A stretch of DNA of 64,000 nucleotides. It comes from DASYAN01 sp963727755 (lineage in GTDB: Bacteria > Chloroflexota > Ktedonobacteria > Ktedonobacterales > Ktedonobacteraceae). This document shows, one piece after another, positions 8,724-16,735 of this stretch (positions within the stretch are counted from its first letter, which is position 1; each line of letters starts with the position of its first letter). The translations under genes and the position numbers were made by a program. The stretch lies in NCBI GenBank assembly GCA_963727755.1, contig CAVSHN010000009.1, positions 667,695 through 731,694 on the forward strand. Direction: 5' to 3'. The notes under the pieces are model-generated. The model was not told the origin of the DNA and ran no database searches. It saw only the letters and a program-made list of their open reading frames with translations.

Positions 8724-9854
8724 CTACACCGAGACTTTTGTTAGGGCATCTGTAATTATTTTGCCCATTTCCTGTGTTCCAACTATTTTTGCGCCAACTT
8801 CACGCATATCCTCTGTCCGATAACCCTCTGCAATCGTTTGTTCTACCGCATTTTCGATAGCTGCTGCCTCGTGTATTAGACCCAATGAGTAGCGTAGTAA
8901 AAGTGCAGCAGACAGAATAGTGGCAATTGGATTAGCCTTGTCTTGACCTGCAATATCTGGTGCGGAACCGTGAATGGGTTCGTAGAGGCCAAAGAGACCA
9001 TGCTCTGTTCTCTGTGTACCCAAGCTAGCGGAAGGGAGCATGCCCAGAGAGCCTGCCAGCATAGAAGCTTCATCGGTAAGAATGTCGCCAAATAGATTTT
9101 CTGTCACAATCACATCAAAATCTTTCGGACGACGAATGAGATGCATGGCACAGGCATCTACAAGCAGATGTTCTAAGGAAACATCTGGATAGTCGGCTGC
9201 TACCCGGTTGGCAACGCGACGCCATAGGACTGAGGAACTCAGGACATTGGCTTTATCGACTGACGTGACTTTTTTGCGGCGCTCTCGTGCAATGTCAAAT
9301 GCGACCCGAATGATGCGCTCAATTTCTGCCTCAGTATAGAGCAAAGTATCAATGGCTTCTTCTCCTTGCGCTGTCTGGCGAATCTCGCTAGGTTTGCCAG
9401 GAACAGGAGGTTCTAGGTGTCCATAGTAGAGTCCTCCTGTCAATTCGCGTACAACAATTAGATCAGTGCCGTCTAAGACTTCGCTTTTGATGGTGGAAGC
9501 ATTGAGGAGTTCCTTGTACAAATGGACTGGACGCAGATTAGCAAAAAATTGCAAGCCTTTACGCAGCTTGAAAAGTGCCTGTTCTGGTTTGACTTGATCT
9601 TTTTTACCATAGTTGCTAGGTAAGCTGCCGACAGCACCAAATAAGATCGCATCACTTTGCTTGCACAGTTCAAGCGTATCCTCAGAAATTGCAGCCCCTT
9701 CTGCTTCAATAGCTGCAAGACCCACAAGCCTTTTATGGACTGTGAAGCCATGACCATAGATATCGGCAACTGTTTGCAAGACATGTAATGCTTGCTCTGT
9801 GACCTCGGGGCCGATACCATCCCCCGGTAAAACGGTAATTGTGTACTTTCCCAT
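8724..9854 (-). CDS. leuB: 3-isopropylmalate dehydrogenase
   Basis: This 376-aa protein has the full length of the family. LeuB oxidises and decarboxylates (2R,3S)-3-isopropylmalate with NAD+ in leucine biosynthesis in the cytoplasm. Visible signatures are the N-terminal LPGDGIGPEV loop, the substrate-binding arginines in LRKGLQFFANLRPV, the VRELTGGLYYG motif, the lysine in KANVL, the metal-binding aspartates in ENLFGDILTDEASM, and the NAD-binding EPIHGSAPDIAG stretch. It starts at ATG 9854. It stands alone (no leuA/C/D nearby), convergent with the chemotaxis operon. A large palindromic repeat pair lies about 130 bp upstream. LeuB rather than tartrate or isocitrate dehydrogenase is supported by the glutamate-containing VRELTGG(L/I)Y(Y/F)G loop. 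Confidence 0.95.
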   Translation of the reverse strand: MGKYTITVLPGDGIGPEVTEQALHVLQTVADIYGHGFTVHKRLVGLAAIEAEGAAISEDTLELCKQSDAILFGAVGSLPSNYGKKDQVKPEQALFKLRKGLQFFANLRPVHLYKELLNASTIKSEVLDGTDLIVVRELTGGLYYGHLEPPVPGKPSEIRQTAQGEEAIDTLLYTEAEIERIIRVAFDIARERRKKVTSVDKANVLSSSVLWRRVANRVAADYPDVSLEHLLVDACAMHLIRRPKDFDVIVTENLFGDILTDEASMLAGSLGMLPSASLGTQRTEHGLFGLYEPIHGSAPDIAGQDKANPIATILSAALLLRYSLGLIHEAAAIENAVEQTIAEGYRTEDMREVGAKIVGTQEMGKIITDALTKVSV

Positions 9855-9984
9855 TATCTTCTATTTTCTTTCCTTAGCTAGTAGCTAAATGCTTTGTTGG
9901 CGAGCAATAGTGTACCAAAGTATTGTGCTGTCTGACAAGGGGAAATTTTGGTACGGTGTGCGGAGGATTGTTGCAAGGAGGTGT

Positions 9985-10098
9985 CTATGGGGAACGGACG
10001 CGATAAATCGGGTCCCTACCTTTGAACAATGAATTGTCTTATTTACAATTTATTGTGTGCTTTGTAGGGGCCCAATTCATTGCGCCCGTTCCCTATGG
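9985..10098. repeat. Inverted pair of ~35-bp GTAGGG...CCCTAT elements
   Basis: The arm at 10064-10098 (gtaggggcccaattcattgc...) is an imperfect inverted copy of the arm at 9985-10020, about 28 of 35 positions matching by eye. The 43-bp interior contains a second near-palindrome (acaatgaattgt / acaatttattgt, 10026-10060). Together they can form a very large hairpin between the AttH-like gene and leuB. This resembles dispersed REP/MITE-type repeats; it might act as a transcription barrier. I see no further copy in this window. Confidence 0.65.
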
Positions 10099-10125
10099 TT
10101 ATGCACACCCGTCACAGTTATTCGA

Positions 10126-11092
10126 TTACTTGCCATATCCTGTTAGCTCAACATATCCCTGGCCATCAATTGCACTACCGCTTACCTGTCCCTGGACACT
10201 CACTGCCCCTTCCCAGTAAATATTGCCAGTCGAAGCTTTCACCACCAGTTCTTGATCTTTTAAGAGTGGCATGAGTGTTAATGCCGCTTGCAATTGTGTA
10301 CTATCCACATCTAGATGCCAGCCAGAAGGGTATGTAATACCAGTCTTCGGACTGGTCCACGTATCAAGCACTGTTGTATGAAGTGCAGCAGATGGCAGAA
10401 CATCATCTTTACCAGCAGGATCAATATAGCTAGCGTAGGTCGAAATGACAGATCCTGAAGAATCACGAATAAAATAGACCATGATTTCAGTGCTATTGTT
10501 CAACTGGATACTATACCAATCCCAGCCACTACCGCCTAGCGTGAGAAAATTGCCCCATTGGTGATCCATCCAGACTAGACCAGTCACATGCAATGCTTGA
10601 TTGTGGTCGATAATAGTTCCTGCCACATCCATATGGGTACGTGAGTAATAATAGGAGAAACCTGCCAGGCCATAAGTAATCAAGCCATTGCCATTGTGCA
10701 AAACAGGTGGTTTACTAGCTGTCAGGTTCAGATTGATAGCATAATCCTTCATAGTGGCAACTAGATGATCATGACCATTCAGACCTTGAAGCGACCAGTT
10801 GCCGACCTGTACATCGGTACCTTTGGTCACTGCTTCACTAGCAATATTTTCCTTTACATTAGTGATACTTCTCTGATCATAGTGAAATTCACCTCGCGTA
10901 ATATCGCTAATTGCAAAATGAGCAGGATAAACCGAAGGCAGGTCACTACGCGACACACGAAATATCACCAGCTCAAAACCGTATTGATGCTGCTTACCGG
11001 CTGCATTGCTAGCCTCTAGGTGCCCAGTATAGTACCACCATTCCGTCAGGTCATTGTGTATACCTTCATCCCGTGGAAACTCATTGGTGGCA
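10126..11092 (-). CDS. AttH/CrtC-type lipocalin-like protein, main part (frameshifted)
   Basis: From about 11092 down to 10126 one frame reads an AttH/CrtC-like protein. It opens with HNDLTEWWYYTGHLEA, continues YGFELVIFRVSRSDLP and HFAISDI, and later has GLVWMDHQWGNF and GWDWYSIQLN, all characteristic of the lipocalin-like hydroxyneurosporene synthase/AttH fold. The first in-frame ATG is only at 10968, well inside the domain, so the usable start is in the upstream frame (11231). The frames are separated by a one-base deletion near 11090 (atga-gtttcc where atgaagtttcc fits). Known family members are secreted or membrane-anchored; CrtC members hydrate carotenoids, but the substrate here is unknown. 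It is coupled to an MMPL exporter, an arrangement fitting an envelope-associated role. Confidence 0.75.
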
Positions 11093-11231
11093 AACTTGGC
11101 GTTGCCGACTGCTGGCTCGCCGAAGGTAATTGGGCAGAGGTAGAGGCCAGTCCTGGAAAACTACAGGAAGAAAGTAAGAGCAAAAATGCCAGACAATACA
11201 TCCCAGGCCACCATAAAAACCGCTTCTTCAT
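11046..11231 (-). CDS. Lipoprotein signal peptide, N-terminal part of the AttH-like gene
   Basis: This 61-codon ORF starts at ATG 11231. It encodes MKKR, a hydrophobic stretch, and a lipobox (LLLSSC), then a Ser/Pro/Gln-rich linker; the cysteine would be lipidated and tether the protein outside the membrane. After PPMSFHGM the frame ends at TGA 11046. The natural continuation is in the next frame (FPRDEGIHNDLTEWWYY), so this is the 5' end of the same gene as 10126-11092. Its ATG overlaps the MMPL stop codon as ATGA, suggesting translational coupling to the exporter upstream. Either the gene is a recent pseudogene or one base is missing from the assembly. Confidence 0.7.
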   Translation of the reverse strand: MKKRFLWWPGMYCLAFLLLLSSCSFPGLASTSAQLPSASQQSATPSLPPMSFHGMKVYTMT

Positions 11232-13588
11232 TGATTTCCTCTTATACTGACATTTTTAGCTACTGACATTTTTGTCTGGTTTGCATGATTGTCGGCGACA
11301 TCAGGTGATCCAAGGTACTCTGCCAAAGCTGGCGGGTGATGTTGGACACCAACAAAGGGTAGCCACCAGTTCCACGTCCTAAGCAAACGCATCGTAGCAG
11401 GAACTAGCAGGCCACGTACCAATGTCGCATCTATCAACACGGCCAGGGCCATGCCCAATCCAAGCGCTTTGACAAGAATCATATCAGCGGTTGCAAAGCA
11501 AGCACTGACGACAATAACAATGATAGCCGCGCTGGTAATAATTCCTCCACTGCGCTGTAAACCTAGGGCCACTGACTGCGTATTATCTCTTGTTTGCCAG
11601 AAAGCTTCCTGGATACGTGAAAGCAGAAACACTTCGTAGTCCATTGATAGACCAAAGAGTGAACAGAAGAGGAGAATGGGACTGGAGGCCTCGACAAAGC
11701 CCAATGGCGAGAAACCCAGCAACTGGTGCAAAAAGCCTTGCTGAAAGATCACAACGAGTGCTCCATAGCTTGCCAGTATCGAAAGGGTATTCATGATAAT
11801 AGCTTTCAGTGGCAAGACCAGTGAACGGAAGAGCAGAAGCAGGACAAGGTAGGTCGTCATCGCAACGATCAGCACTGCTTTGGGAAAATCTGTATACAGA
11901 GAGGTCACATAATCGATATCGCCTGCTGTTTCACCATCCACCAGAATTGTTATGCCATGACCAAGCTTTGTATTGCGAATGGTCTCCACTAACGCTTGTG
12001 ATTGCGTATCTAACGCCCCATATTTGCTAATCACCTGTACCATCATAGCATTACCTGATACTGTAGATCGCAGCAATGTGCTTATGTAGGGATCGGTGAG
12101 CAATTGTGGATGTGTATAAAGCATCTCATATTGCTGGAGCGTCAAACGAGGATCAGCACTGACAATACTATCAACACGTTTGACGCGAGGGTCCGCTTCA
12201 ATGCGCCTGACATAGAAATAGAGATTATCGATATTTGCTTTTGTGAGCACACTTCCCTTCGTCTGTACAGCCAGCAGAATCGGCGTCGTCTCATTCTTGC
12301 TAAAACGCTCTGCCAGCAAATCATAAGCCTGACGCGATGGCACATCTGCTGGCAGGATCGAAGCATCAGGAGCTGAGAAACGTACCCATAGAAAGGGAAG
12401 GCCAAAACCAATCAGCAAAAATAAAACCGGAATCAGGGTGCGCAATGGGTAGTGCATCACAAAGTTTGAGAGACGATACCAGAAATCACTCTGAACATCT
12501 GCTTCTCCTACAATAGCATCAGTCTGTCTTATCTTAGACTTCGCACGTTTGAAACGTACTGGCAGAAGATTGATCTTATGTCCTAGAATAGCAAGCACGG
12601 CAGGCAATAAGGTCATAGCCGCCAGCACTGCCAGCACAACCACGAGTATCCCTGCCAGACCGACCGAATGCAATATGTTGATACGGATAAAGGTCAAGCC
12701 TAACAGACCGATTGAAACAGCTAGACCAGAGAAGGTAACCGCCCGCCCTGCCGTAGCAACAGTGATTGTGACCGCATCAGCAATATCATGTCCGCGCTCT
12801 AATTCTTCCCGAAAACGGCTCACCATAAAGAGCGAGTAATCAACTCCCAAACCAAGCCCAAAGAGCGTAGTAATATTGAGCACAAATATAGAGAGGGTTG
12901 TGATCTGCCCAAGGCCAAAAATGAGCGCTAGAGAGATGACAACGGCACAACCCCCAACAAGTGCAGGCAAGACCGCTGCAATTACCGAGCGAAATACGAA
13001 AAGCAAGGCAATAATAGCAAATGGGAATGCTAGCATTTCCGCACGACGTAGATCGCGTTCGCTAACAGCCAGAATATCCTCGTAAAAAACAGCATCACCA
13101 CCAATGCTGCTTCTCACATCAGGTACCTTCTGTAAACGTTGCTGAAGTTCAGGCAGAAGTGTGGGGGCCGTGTTGAGACTAGACTTGAGTTCTACAACAA
13201 CATAAGCGGCATGACGATCTAATGACACCTGGCGTGGATTGTCGACAAAGGTGATCATCTGTGCCACCTCTGACCAGTTGTGCAACTTTGCGAGAGCCTG
13301 CTGGGTTTGCTGGAGAAATGGTGGATAATCGACAGAGTAGCTCTGGCTGGTGAAAATAATCTGTATAACAGTTGGTTGAAGATGAAGTTTTTGCTCCAGC
13401 ATACTGATTGCCCGCTCCGACTCGACATCAGGACTAGTGAAGCCACCTGACTGCAAAATTCGGCTCGCTTGAGGAGCAAATGGCAGTGCGACAATTGCAG
13501 CAATCATCCATAAGCCCACAACTAGCCAACGATAGCATGTGACAATCCTAGCAAGTGCAACAGCAATTGACCCTTTCGGTTTGTTCAT
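11228..13588 (-). CDS. MMPL/RND-family membrane transporter
   Basis: The preferred start is ATG 13588 (MNKPKGSIAVALARIVTCYRW), giving 786 residues; the open frame extends 26 codons further, but those overlap the smpB ribosome-binding region and look non-coding. It has the MMPL layout: one N-terminal TM, an extracytoplasmic domain (~60-200), a block of TMs containing FGLGLGVDYSLFMVSRFREE (~260-285), a second extracytoplasmic domain (~390-560), and a second TM block with FGLSMDYEVFLLSRIQEAF. The Asp-Tyr pairs in these helices are the proton-relay positions of the family. MMPL proteins export lipids or hydrophobic compounds. The stop overlaps the start of a lipocalin-like lipoprotein gene by 3 bp, so the two probably act together on an envelope lipid; the cargo is not known. 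Confidence 0.88.
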   Translation of the reverse strand: MNKPKGSIAVALARIVTCYRWLVVGLWMIAAIVALPFAPQASRILQSGGFTSPDVESERAISMLEQKLHLQPTVIQIIFTSQSYSVDYPPFLQQTQQALAKLHNWSEVAQMITFVDNPRQVSLDRHAAYVVVELKSSLNTAPTLLPELQQRLQKVPDVRSSIGGDAVFYEDILAVSERDLRRAEMLAFPFAIIALLFVFRSVIAAVLPALVGGCAVVISLALIFGLGQITTLSIFVLNITTLFGLGLGVDYSLFMVSRFREELERGHDIADAVTITVATAGRAVTFSGLAVSIGLLGLTFIRINILHSVGLAGILVVVLAVLAAMTLLPAVLAILGHKINLLPVRFKRAKSKIRQTDAIVGEADVQSDFWYRLSNFVMHYPLRTLIPVLFLLIGFGLPFLWVRFSAPDASILPADVPSRQAYDLLAERFSKNETTPILLAVQTKGSVLTKANIDNLYFYVRRIEADPRVKRVDSIVSADPRLTLQQYEMLYTHPQLLTDPYISTLLRSTVSGNAMMVQVISKYGALDTQSQALVETIRNTKLGHGITILVDGETAGDIDYVTSLYTDFPKAVLIVAMTTYLVLLLLFRSLVLPLKAIIMNTLSILASYGALVVIFQQGFLHQLLGFSPLGFVEASSPILLFCSLFGLSMDYEVFLLSRIQEAFWQTRDNTQSVALGLQRSGGIITSAAIIVIVVSACFATADMILVKALGLGMALAVLIDATLVRGLLVPATMRLLRTWNWWLPFVGVQHHPPALAEYLGSPDVADNHANQTKMSVAKNVSIRGNQ

Positions 13589-13620
13589 GATATACTGCCC
13601 CCACAAGGAGTTGCTTAAAC

Positions 13621-14124
13621 ATGGCCAAAAAGTCTGCAACGAAAAAAGAACAACCATCGGCCCCAATCACACAGGTCCCAATTAAAGTTATAGCAATAAA
13701 TCGCCAAGTGTACCATGATTACGAGGTCGAAAGGACGATCGAAGCGGGTATCGCACTAGTTGGTACCGAGATCAAATCAATTCGTGAGGGTCGGGTTGCC
13801 CTACGCAATGCATATGCAATCGCCCGCAAAGGTGAAATTTGGCTGGAGAATGCCCATATCGCTCCCTATGAACACGGGAATCGCTATAATCACGAGCCAC
13901 TACGCACCCGCAAATTATTGTTGCATAGACGTGAGATTGAGCAGATAATGGCTCGTGTGACAACAAAAGGCCTGACGCTGATCCCGCTCAAGCTGTACCT
14001 AAAACGTGGGAGAGCAAAAATTGAGCTTGGTCTTTGTCGTGGCAAAAAGCTCTACGATAAGCGGGAAGCAATCGCTGATCGCGATGTCAAACGCGACCTA
14101 GCACGTGTTGTGCGGGGGAGATAA
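13621..14124 (+). CDS. smpB: SsrA-binding protein SmpB
   Basis: This 167-aa protein has a lysine-rich N-terminus and the SmpB core: NRQVYHDYEVERTIEAGIAL, VGTEIKSIREGRVALRNAYA, the HIAPYEHG segment, RKLLLHRREIEQI, then KGLTLIPLKLYLKRGRAKIELGL (in pieces) and the basic tail KKLYDKREAI...RDVKRDLAR. SmpB binds tmRNA and places it in the A site of stalled ribosomes for trans-translation; the C-terminal tail reads the empty mRNA channel. It starts at ATG 13621 with an AAGGAG site about 10 nt upstream. The divergent MMPL gene starts 32 bp away, so the two translation signals lie back to back. Its RNA partner (tmRNA) is at 39543. Confidence 0.96.
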   Translation: MAKKSATKKEQPSAPITQVPIKVIAINRQVYHDYEVERTIEAGIALVGTEIKSIREGRVALRNAYAIARKGEIWLENAHIAPYEHGNRYNHEPLRTRKLLLHRREIEQIMARVTTKGLTLIPLKLYLKRGRAKIELGLCRGKKLYDKREAIADRDVKRDLARVVRGR

Positions 14125-14141
14125 CAGCCTGTTAGTTTCTG

Positions 14142-14171
14142 CAGCAAGCTAGCTCTTTGCTTAGCTTGCTG
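14142..14171 (+). terminator. Hairpin downstream of smpB
   Basis: A perfect 10-bp stem (cagcaagcta / tagcttgctg) with a 10-nt loop lies 18 bp after the smpB stop. No clear T-run follows, so it may be a weak or factor-assisted terminator, and could serve the opposite strand as well. Confidence 0.45.
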
Positions 14172-14188
14172 TGATTCTATGCATGCAT

Positions 14189-14323
14189 CTACTTCGAAGC
14201 TATCTCATTCCCATCTATCGAGCGATCTTTGCAACCTTGATACCAAGTCACTACCGCAATTACACAGCCTATCAGAATAAGCACAATAGCAACGAGAATT
14301 AATATCAGTAATAGCAACCTCAT
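14189..14323 (-). CDS. Small single-span membrane protein (44 aa)
   Basis: This short ORF starts at ATG 14323, preceded by caggtg about 9 nt upstream. It encodes MRLLLLILILVAIVLILIG then CVIAVVTWYQGC and a polar tail ending IASK. The first 26 residues are almost all Leu/Ile/Val, a clear transmembrane segment, followed by a short hydrophilic C-terminus with a CxxxxxxxxxxC pair. I do not recognise a family. The hydrophobic bias and ribosome-binding site argue for a real protein, but a short AT-rich hydrophobic ORF can arise by chance. It is downstream, in the same direction, of the coiled-coil ORF at 14394-14639. Confidence 0.4.
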   Translation of the reverse strand: MRLLLLILILVAIVLILIGCVIAVVTWYQGCKDRSIDGNEIASK

Positions 14324-14393
14324 TCGTTTATCACCTGCTTCATGTTGTTTAATTCAGCAAACTATCGCGAATCAAGCAGAACGCCTGTTTCAT

Positions 14394-14639
14394 TCATTTT
14401 GGGCCAGCAATTCCTTCTGCTATGAAACGTACACCTTTCACACGGCTGACGACCCACAAGGCTGAAAGCAACACTGCAGTGTCTCCATCTTGCGCATACT
14501 CTTCAAAAAGAACGAGACCCTGGTTTTTGGCCAGTTGCTCTTGCAACTTTTTGACTTCTTCGGTCAGTTGCTTGACCTGCTCACTCAATTGGCTATTTTC
14601 TTGTCGCAGTTGGATCAGTTCTTCTTCCGCTGTCATCAT
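14394..14639 (-). CDS. Coiled-coil hypothetical protein
   Basis: This is an 81-aa ORF. Residues 1-40 are a strong coiled coil (heptads of Leu/Val in EELIQLRQENSQLSEQVKQL and TEEVKKLQEQLA) and residues 41-81 are a compact, more hydrophobic segment (GLVLFEEYAQDGDTAVLLSALWVVSR...). The N-terminal heptads resemble leucine-zipper starts of IS66-type transposases, but the second half does not look like a transposase, so I keep it as a hypothetical. It sits between the kinase gene and the small membrane ORF, all on the minus strand. No function is proposed. Confidence 0.5.
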   Translation of the reverse strand: MMTAEEELIQLRQENSQLSEQVKQLTEEVKKLQEQLAKNQGLVLFEEYAQDGDTAVLLSALWVVSRVKGVRFIAEGIAGPK

Positions 14640-14695
14640 GCCTTGACTCTACCTGATCTGATGCGTTTTGGCAAGTCTCTAGGAGACCTGACTAG

Positions 14696-15530
14696 TTACG
14701 AAGGAACAACAGTAGGAGTTGTCGTAGGAGGTGACGTAGGCGTAGGAGGTGGCTTAGGAGTAGGAATAGGAGTAGGAGTTGGCGTAGGCGTAGGCGTAGG
14801 CGTAGGAGTCGGCGTAGGAGTAGGAATAGGAGTAGGAGTTGGCATAGGAGTAGGCGTAGGCGTAGGCGTAGGAGTCGGCGTAGGAGTCGGCGTAGGAGTC
14901 GGCGTAGGAGTCGGCGTAGGAGTCGGCGTTGGCTTATGGAGTACAGTACGTCGAGAAGGTGGGGGAGTAGGGCTTGACGTGATTGGTCCTGGTCGAAGCA
15001 CTACAATAAGTGCTAGAAGAATAAGACAGGTTGTTATAATTACAGCGATTGCCAGAAAGATTGACCCCTTGTATCTTCCATGGGTTCCTTTGTCTTGAGG
15101 TATCAAGACTTTGGAGAATCGCTCTAGGTTCTTTTTTAGCCCGCGTCCATGCTTCTGCAAGGCTAACGGTATTGCAGATACTAATGAGATAGCCAAAGGA
15201 AATTCCGTAAGGTGGTGGGTCTGCTGAGGAGAATCTGGCTGCGCAAGAGACTCCACAGCGTTCTCGCTCTGATCAAGCTTCACACGCTTACGCAAGTCAG
15301 GATCCTCCTCCCTGTCTAACCCATCATCTTCCATGGTTAGCGGACTAATAGTTGGATGATCCTGGATGGCCGTTTTGGGGAGCGTCACATCGTCTTGGCT
15401 AGGAGCAGGAAGTGCTAATGTAATCGTTTTGGCGTTGCGGAATGCCTCACTGTCTTTACCTGCACTGAAATCAGAAGCCCTTCTCTTGCGGAGGTCGTTG
15501 CAAGGAGGTGGATGTGCGTGCGTATATTGC
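14696..15530 (-). CDS. Ser/Thr kinase, C-terminal membrane and Pro-Thr repeat part (frameshifted)
   Basis: This frame continues the kinase at 15471-16340 after a frameshift near 15525-15540. Reading from EQYTHAHPPP it gives a polar cytoplasmic juxtamembrane region with acidic/basic clusters, a transmembrane helix (SIFLAIAVIITTCLILLALI), and an outside tail dominated by Pro-Thr repeats (14740-14935) ending TVVPS. An outward PT-rich stalk after one TM is common in PknB-like kinases of Ktedonobacteria and Actinobacteria. The reading frame extends upstream to 15754, but there it only shadows the kinase domain. The most economical reading is one membrane kinase gene, 14696-16340, carrying one surplus base. 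Confidence 0.72.
14740..14935 (-). repeat. Pro-Thr coding hexanucleotide repeats
   Basis: On the plus strand this is a run of (ggagta/ggcgta)n variants, coding PT on the minus strand, about 30 dipeptides with rare PM or PI units. It is the extracellular stalk of the kinase. The near-perfect repetition makes it prone to length change and to assembly collapse. Confidence 0.9.
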
Positions 15531-16340
15531 TCTCTGATTGCCCTCTTGCAAAGCCGTAGCAAAATCCTCCACACTAGCAAAGCGCTTTTGAGGCTCTTTA
15601 GAGAGTGCTTTGATGATACACTGTTCAATCTCCAAAGGGATTTCAGGCTTCTCCTCGCGTAGAGAAGGTATGGGGCCATGTAGATGCTGTGCACATATCT
15701 CAAAAAATGAGCCATCAAAAGGCTGTTTACCGCAAAGCCATTCATAGATGACAATTCCTAGAGCATACTGATCACTGGCTATACATGGCTTCCCTGTGAC
15801 CTGCTCTGGAGCCATATAGGCTACGGTTCCAGCTGTTGTCTTTGCCTGTTGTGAGACCGATGTAGACGTCACCACAGCAATCCCAAAGTCGCTGAGTAAC
15901 ACCTCATCCTGACTTCCTACTAACATGTTTTCAGGTTTTACATCTCGATGAATTATTTTTCGATTATGAGCATATTGGAGTGCAGGTGCAATTTGTTGCA
16001 CATAGGATAAGACTTTGTCAACAGGCACAGTGCTTCCCTTTGGATGGTGTTGGCGCAGAGTACCATGAGAAGCATAGCTCATCACCAAGAAAGGAATTTC
16101 TTCCTCTATTCCAAAGTCAAAAACACGTATAACATGAGGATGTTCTAATGAAGCAACAATCTTTGCTTCCCGAATAAATCGCCCAAGGTTGTCTCCAACC
16201 AACGGCGTAGAAAGTACCTTGACAGCGGCTTGTGTCTCGATATAAATATGCTTTCCTAGATAAACTTCTGCGAAACCTCCACGTCCGAGTAAACTGGTTA
16301 ATCGGTAGTTGCCAAGCTGTTGACCAACATGGTTGCCCAT
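15471..16340 (-). CDS. PknB-like serine/threonine protein kinase, catalytic part
   Basis: The chosen start is ATG 16340 (MGNHVGQQLGNYRLT), because GGAGAG stands 6 nt upstream. The open frame runs 30 codons further, but those codons lie in a repeat element. The kinase domain fills ~10-275: glycine loop GRGGFAEVYLG, VAIK-type lysine in AAVKVL, catalytic HRDVKPEN, metal-binding DFG in LSDFGIAVV, and the APE motif MAPEQ. It phosphorylates Ser/Thr on proteins at the membrane. The frame ends soon after the domain (RPPQEKGF); a shift of one base near 15530 would join it to the TM/PT tail at 14696-15530. Downstream genes on this strand are small hypotheticals. Confidence 0.85.
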   Translation of the reverse strand: MGNHVGQQLGNYRLTSLLGRGGFAEVYLGKHIYIETQAAVKVLSTPLVGDNLGRFIREAKIVASLEHPHVIRVFDFGIEEEIPFLVMSYASHGTLRQHHPKGSTVPVDKVLSYVQQIAPALQYAHNRKIIHRDVKPENMLVGSQDEVLLSDFGIAVVTSTSVSQQAKTTAGTVAYMAPEQVTGKPCIASDQYALGIVIYEWLCGKQPFDGSFFEICAQHLHGPIPSLREEKPEIPLEIEQCIIKALSKEPQKRFASVEDFATALQEGNQRAIYARTSTSLQRPPQEKGF

Positions 16341-16380
16341 GACGCTCTCCATAACGTAGCCCGATGACCTTCCGGTCCTG

Positions 16381-16463
16381 GCTGAAGTCTGGTCAGGTGA
16401 GCTTGGTGAAACAGCATTGGAGCCGCCCACAAGCTACCCCCTTTAGGGGATCGGGTTCCTGAC
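16381..16463 (+). repeat. Palindromic repeat, copy 1 (GGTCAGG...CCTGAC)
   Basis: This element shares its 5' part (gtctggtcaggtgagctt), an internal acaagct, a CCC..TTTA..GGGG hairpin and its 3' end (ggttcctgac) with 55930-56011. Its ends are inverted (GGTCAGG / CCTGAC). The hairpins look like IS200/IS605-family ends. It lies at the promoter side of the kinase gene and is the reason for the artificial N-terminal extension there. Confidence 0.6.
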
Positions 16464-16735
16464 AGTAGTATCACCTACCAAGGTAATAAGGGTAACACAG
16501 TATATGGCCTCTTACTACTTTTATGTATGCAAGTGTGCAAATAGTACTACTTACTACCCCGACCGCAGATCGGTTAGAGTAGTATACAAACGTGGAAAAA
16601 TGTTCCTGTCACTAGTAATTGGGTGTATAATTTTGCTCGTAGCAAATTCCGCATCTCTCTTTCTCCTTTCCTTCTTGGCTTAAGAGATGCCAACTCTGCT
16701 TTTGTTTTTTGTTTGCCTGAGAAAGGGAAAAAAGA

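Noticed and set aside
9964..10023. Possible T-box leader for leuB (GGGACCCG ... CGCGTCC hairpin on the minus strand)
   Set aside because: The specific tRNA-binding UGGN bulge is missing, and the same sequence is better explained as one arm of a ~35-bp inverted repeat pair (9985-10098).
14490..15098. Plus-strand Gly/Val repeat ORF (202 aa)
   Set aside because: It is the antisense of the Pro-Thr-coding repeat of the kinase gene.
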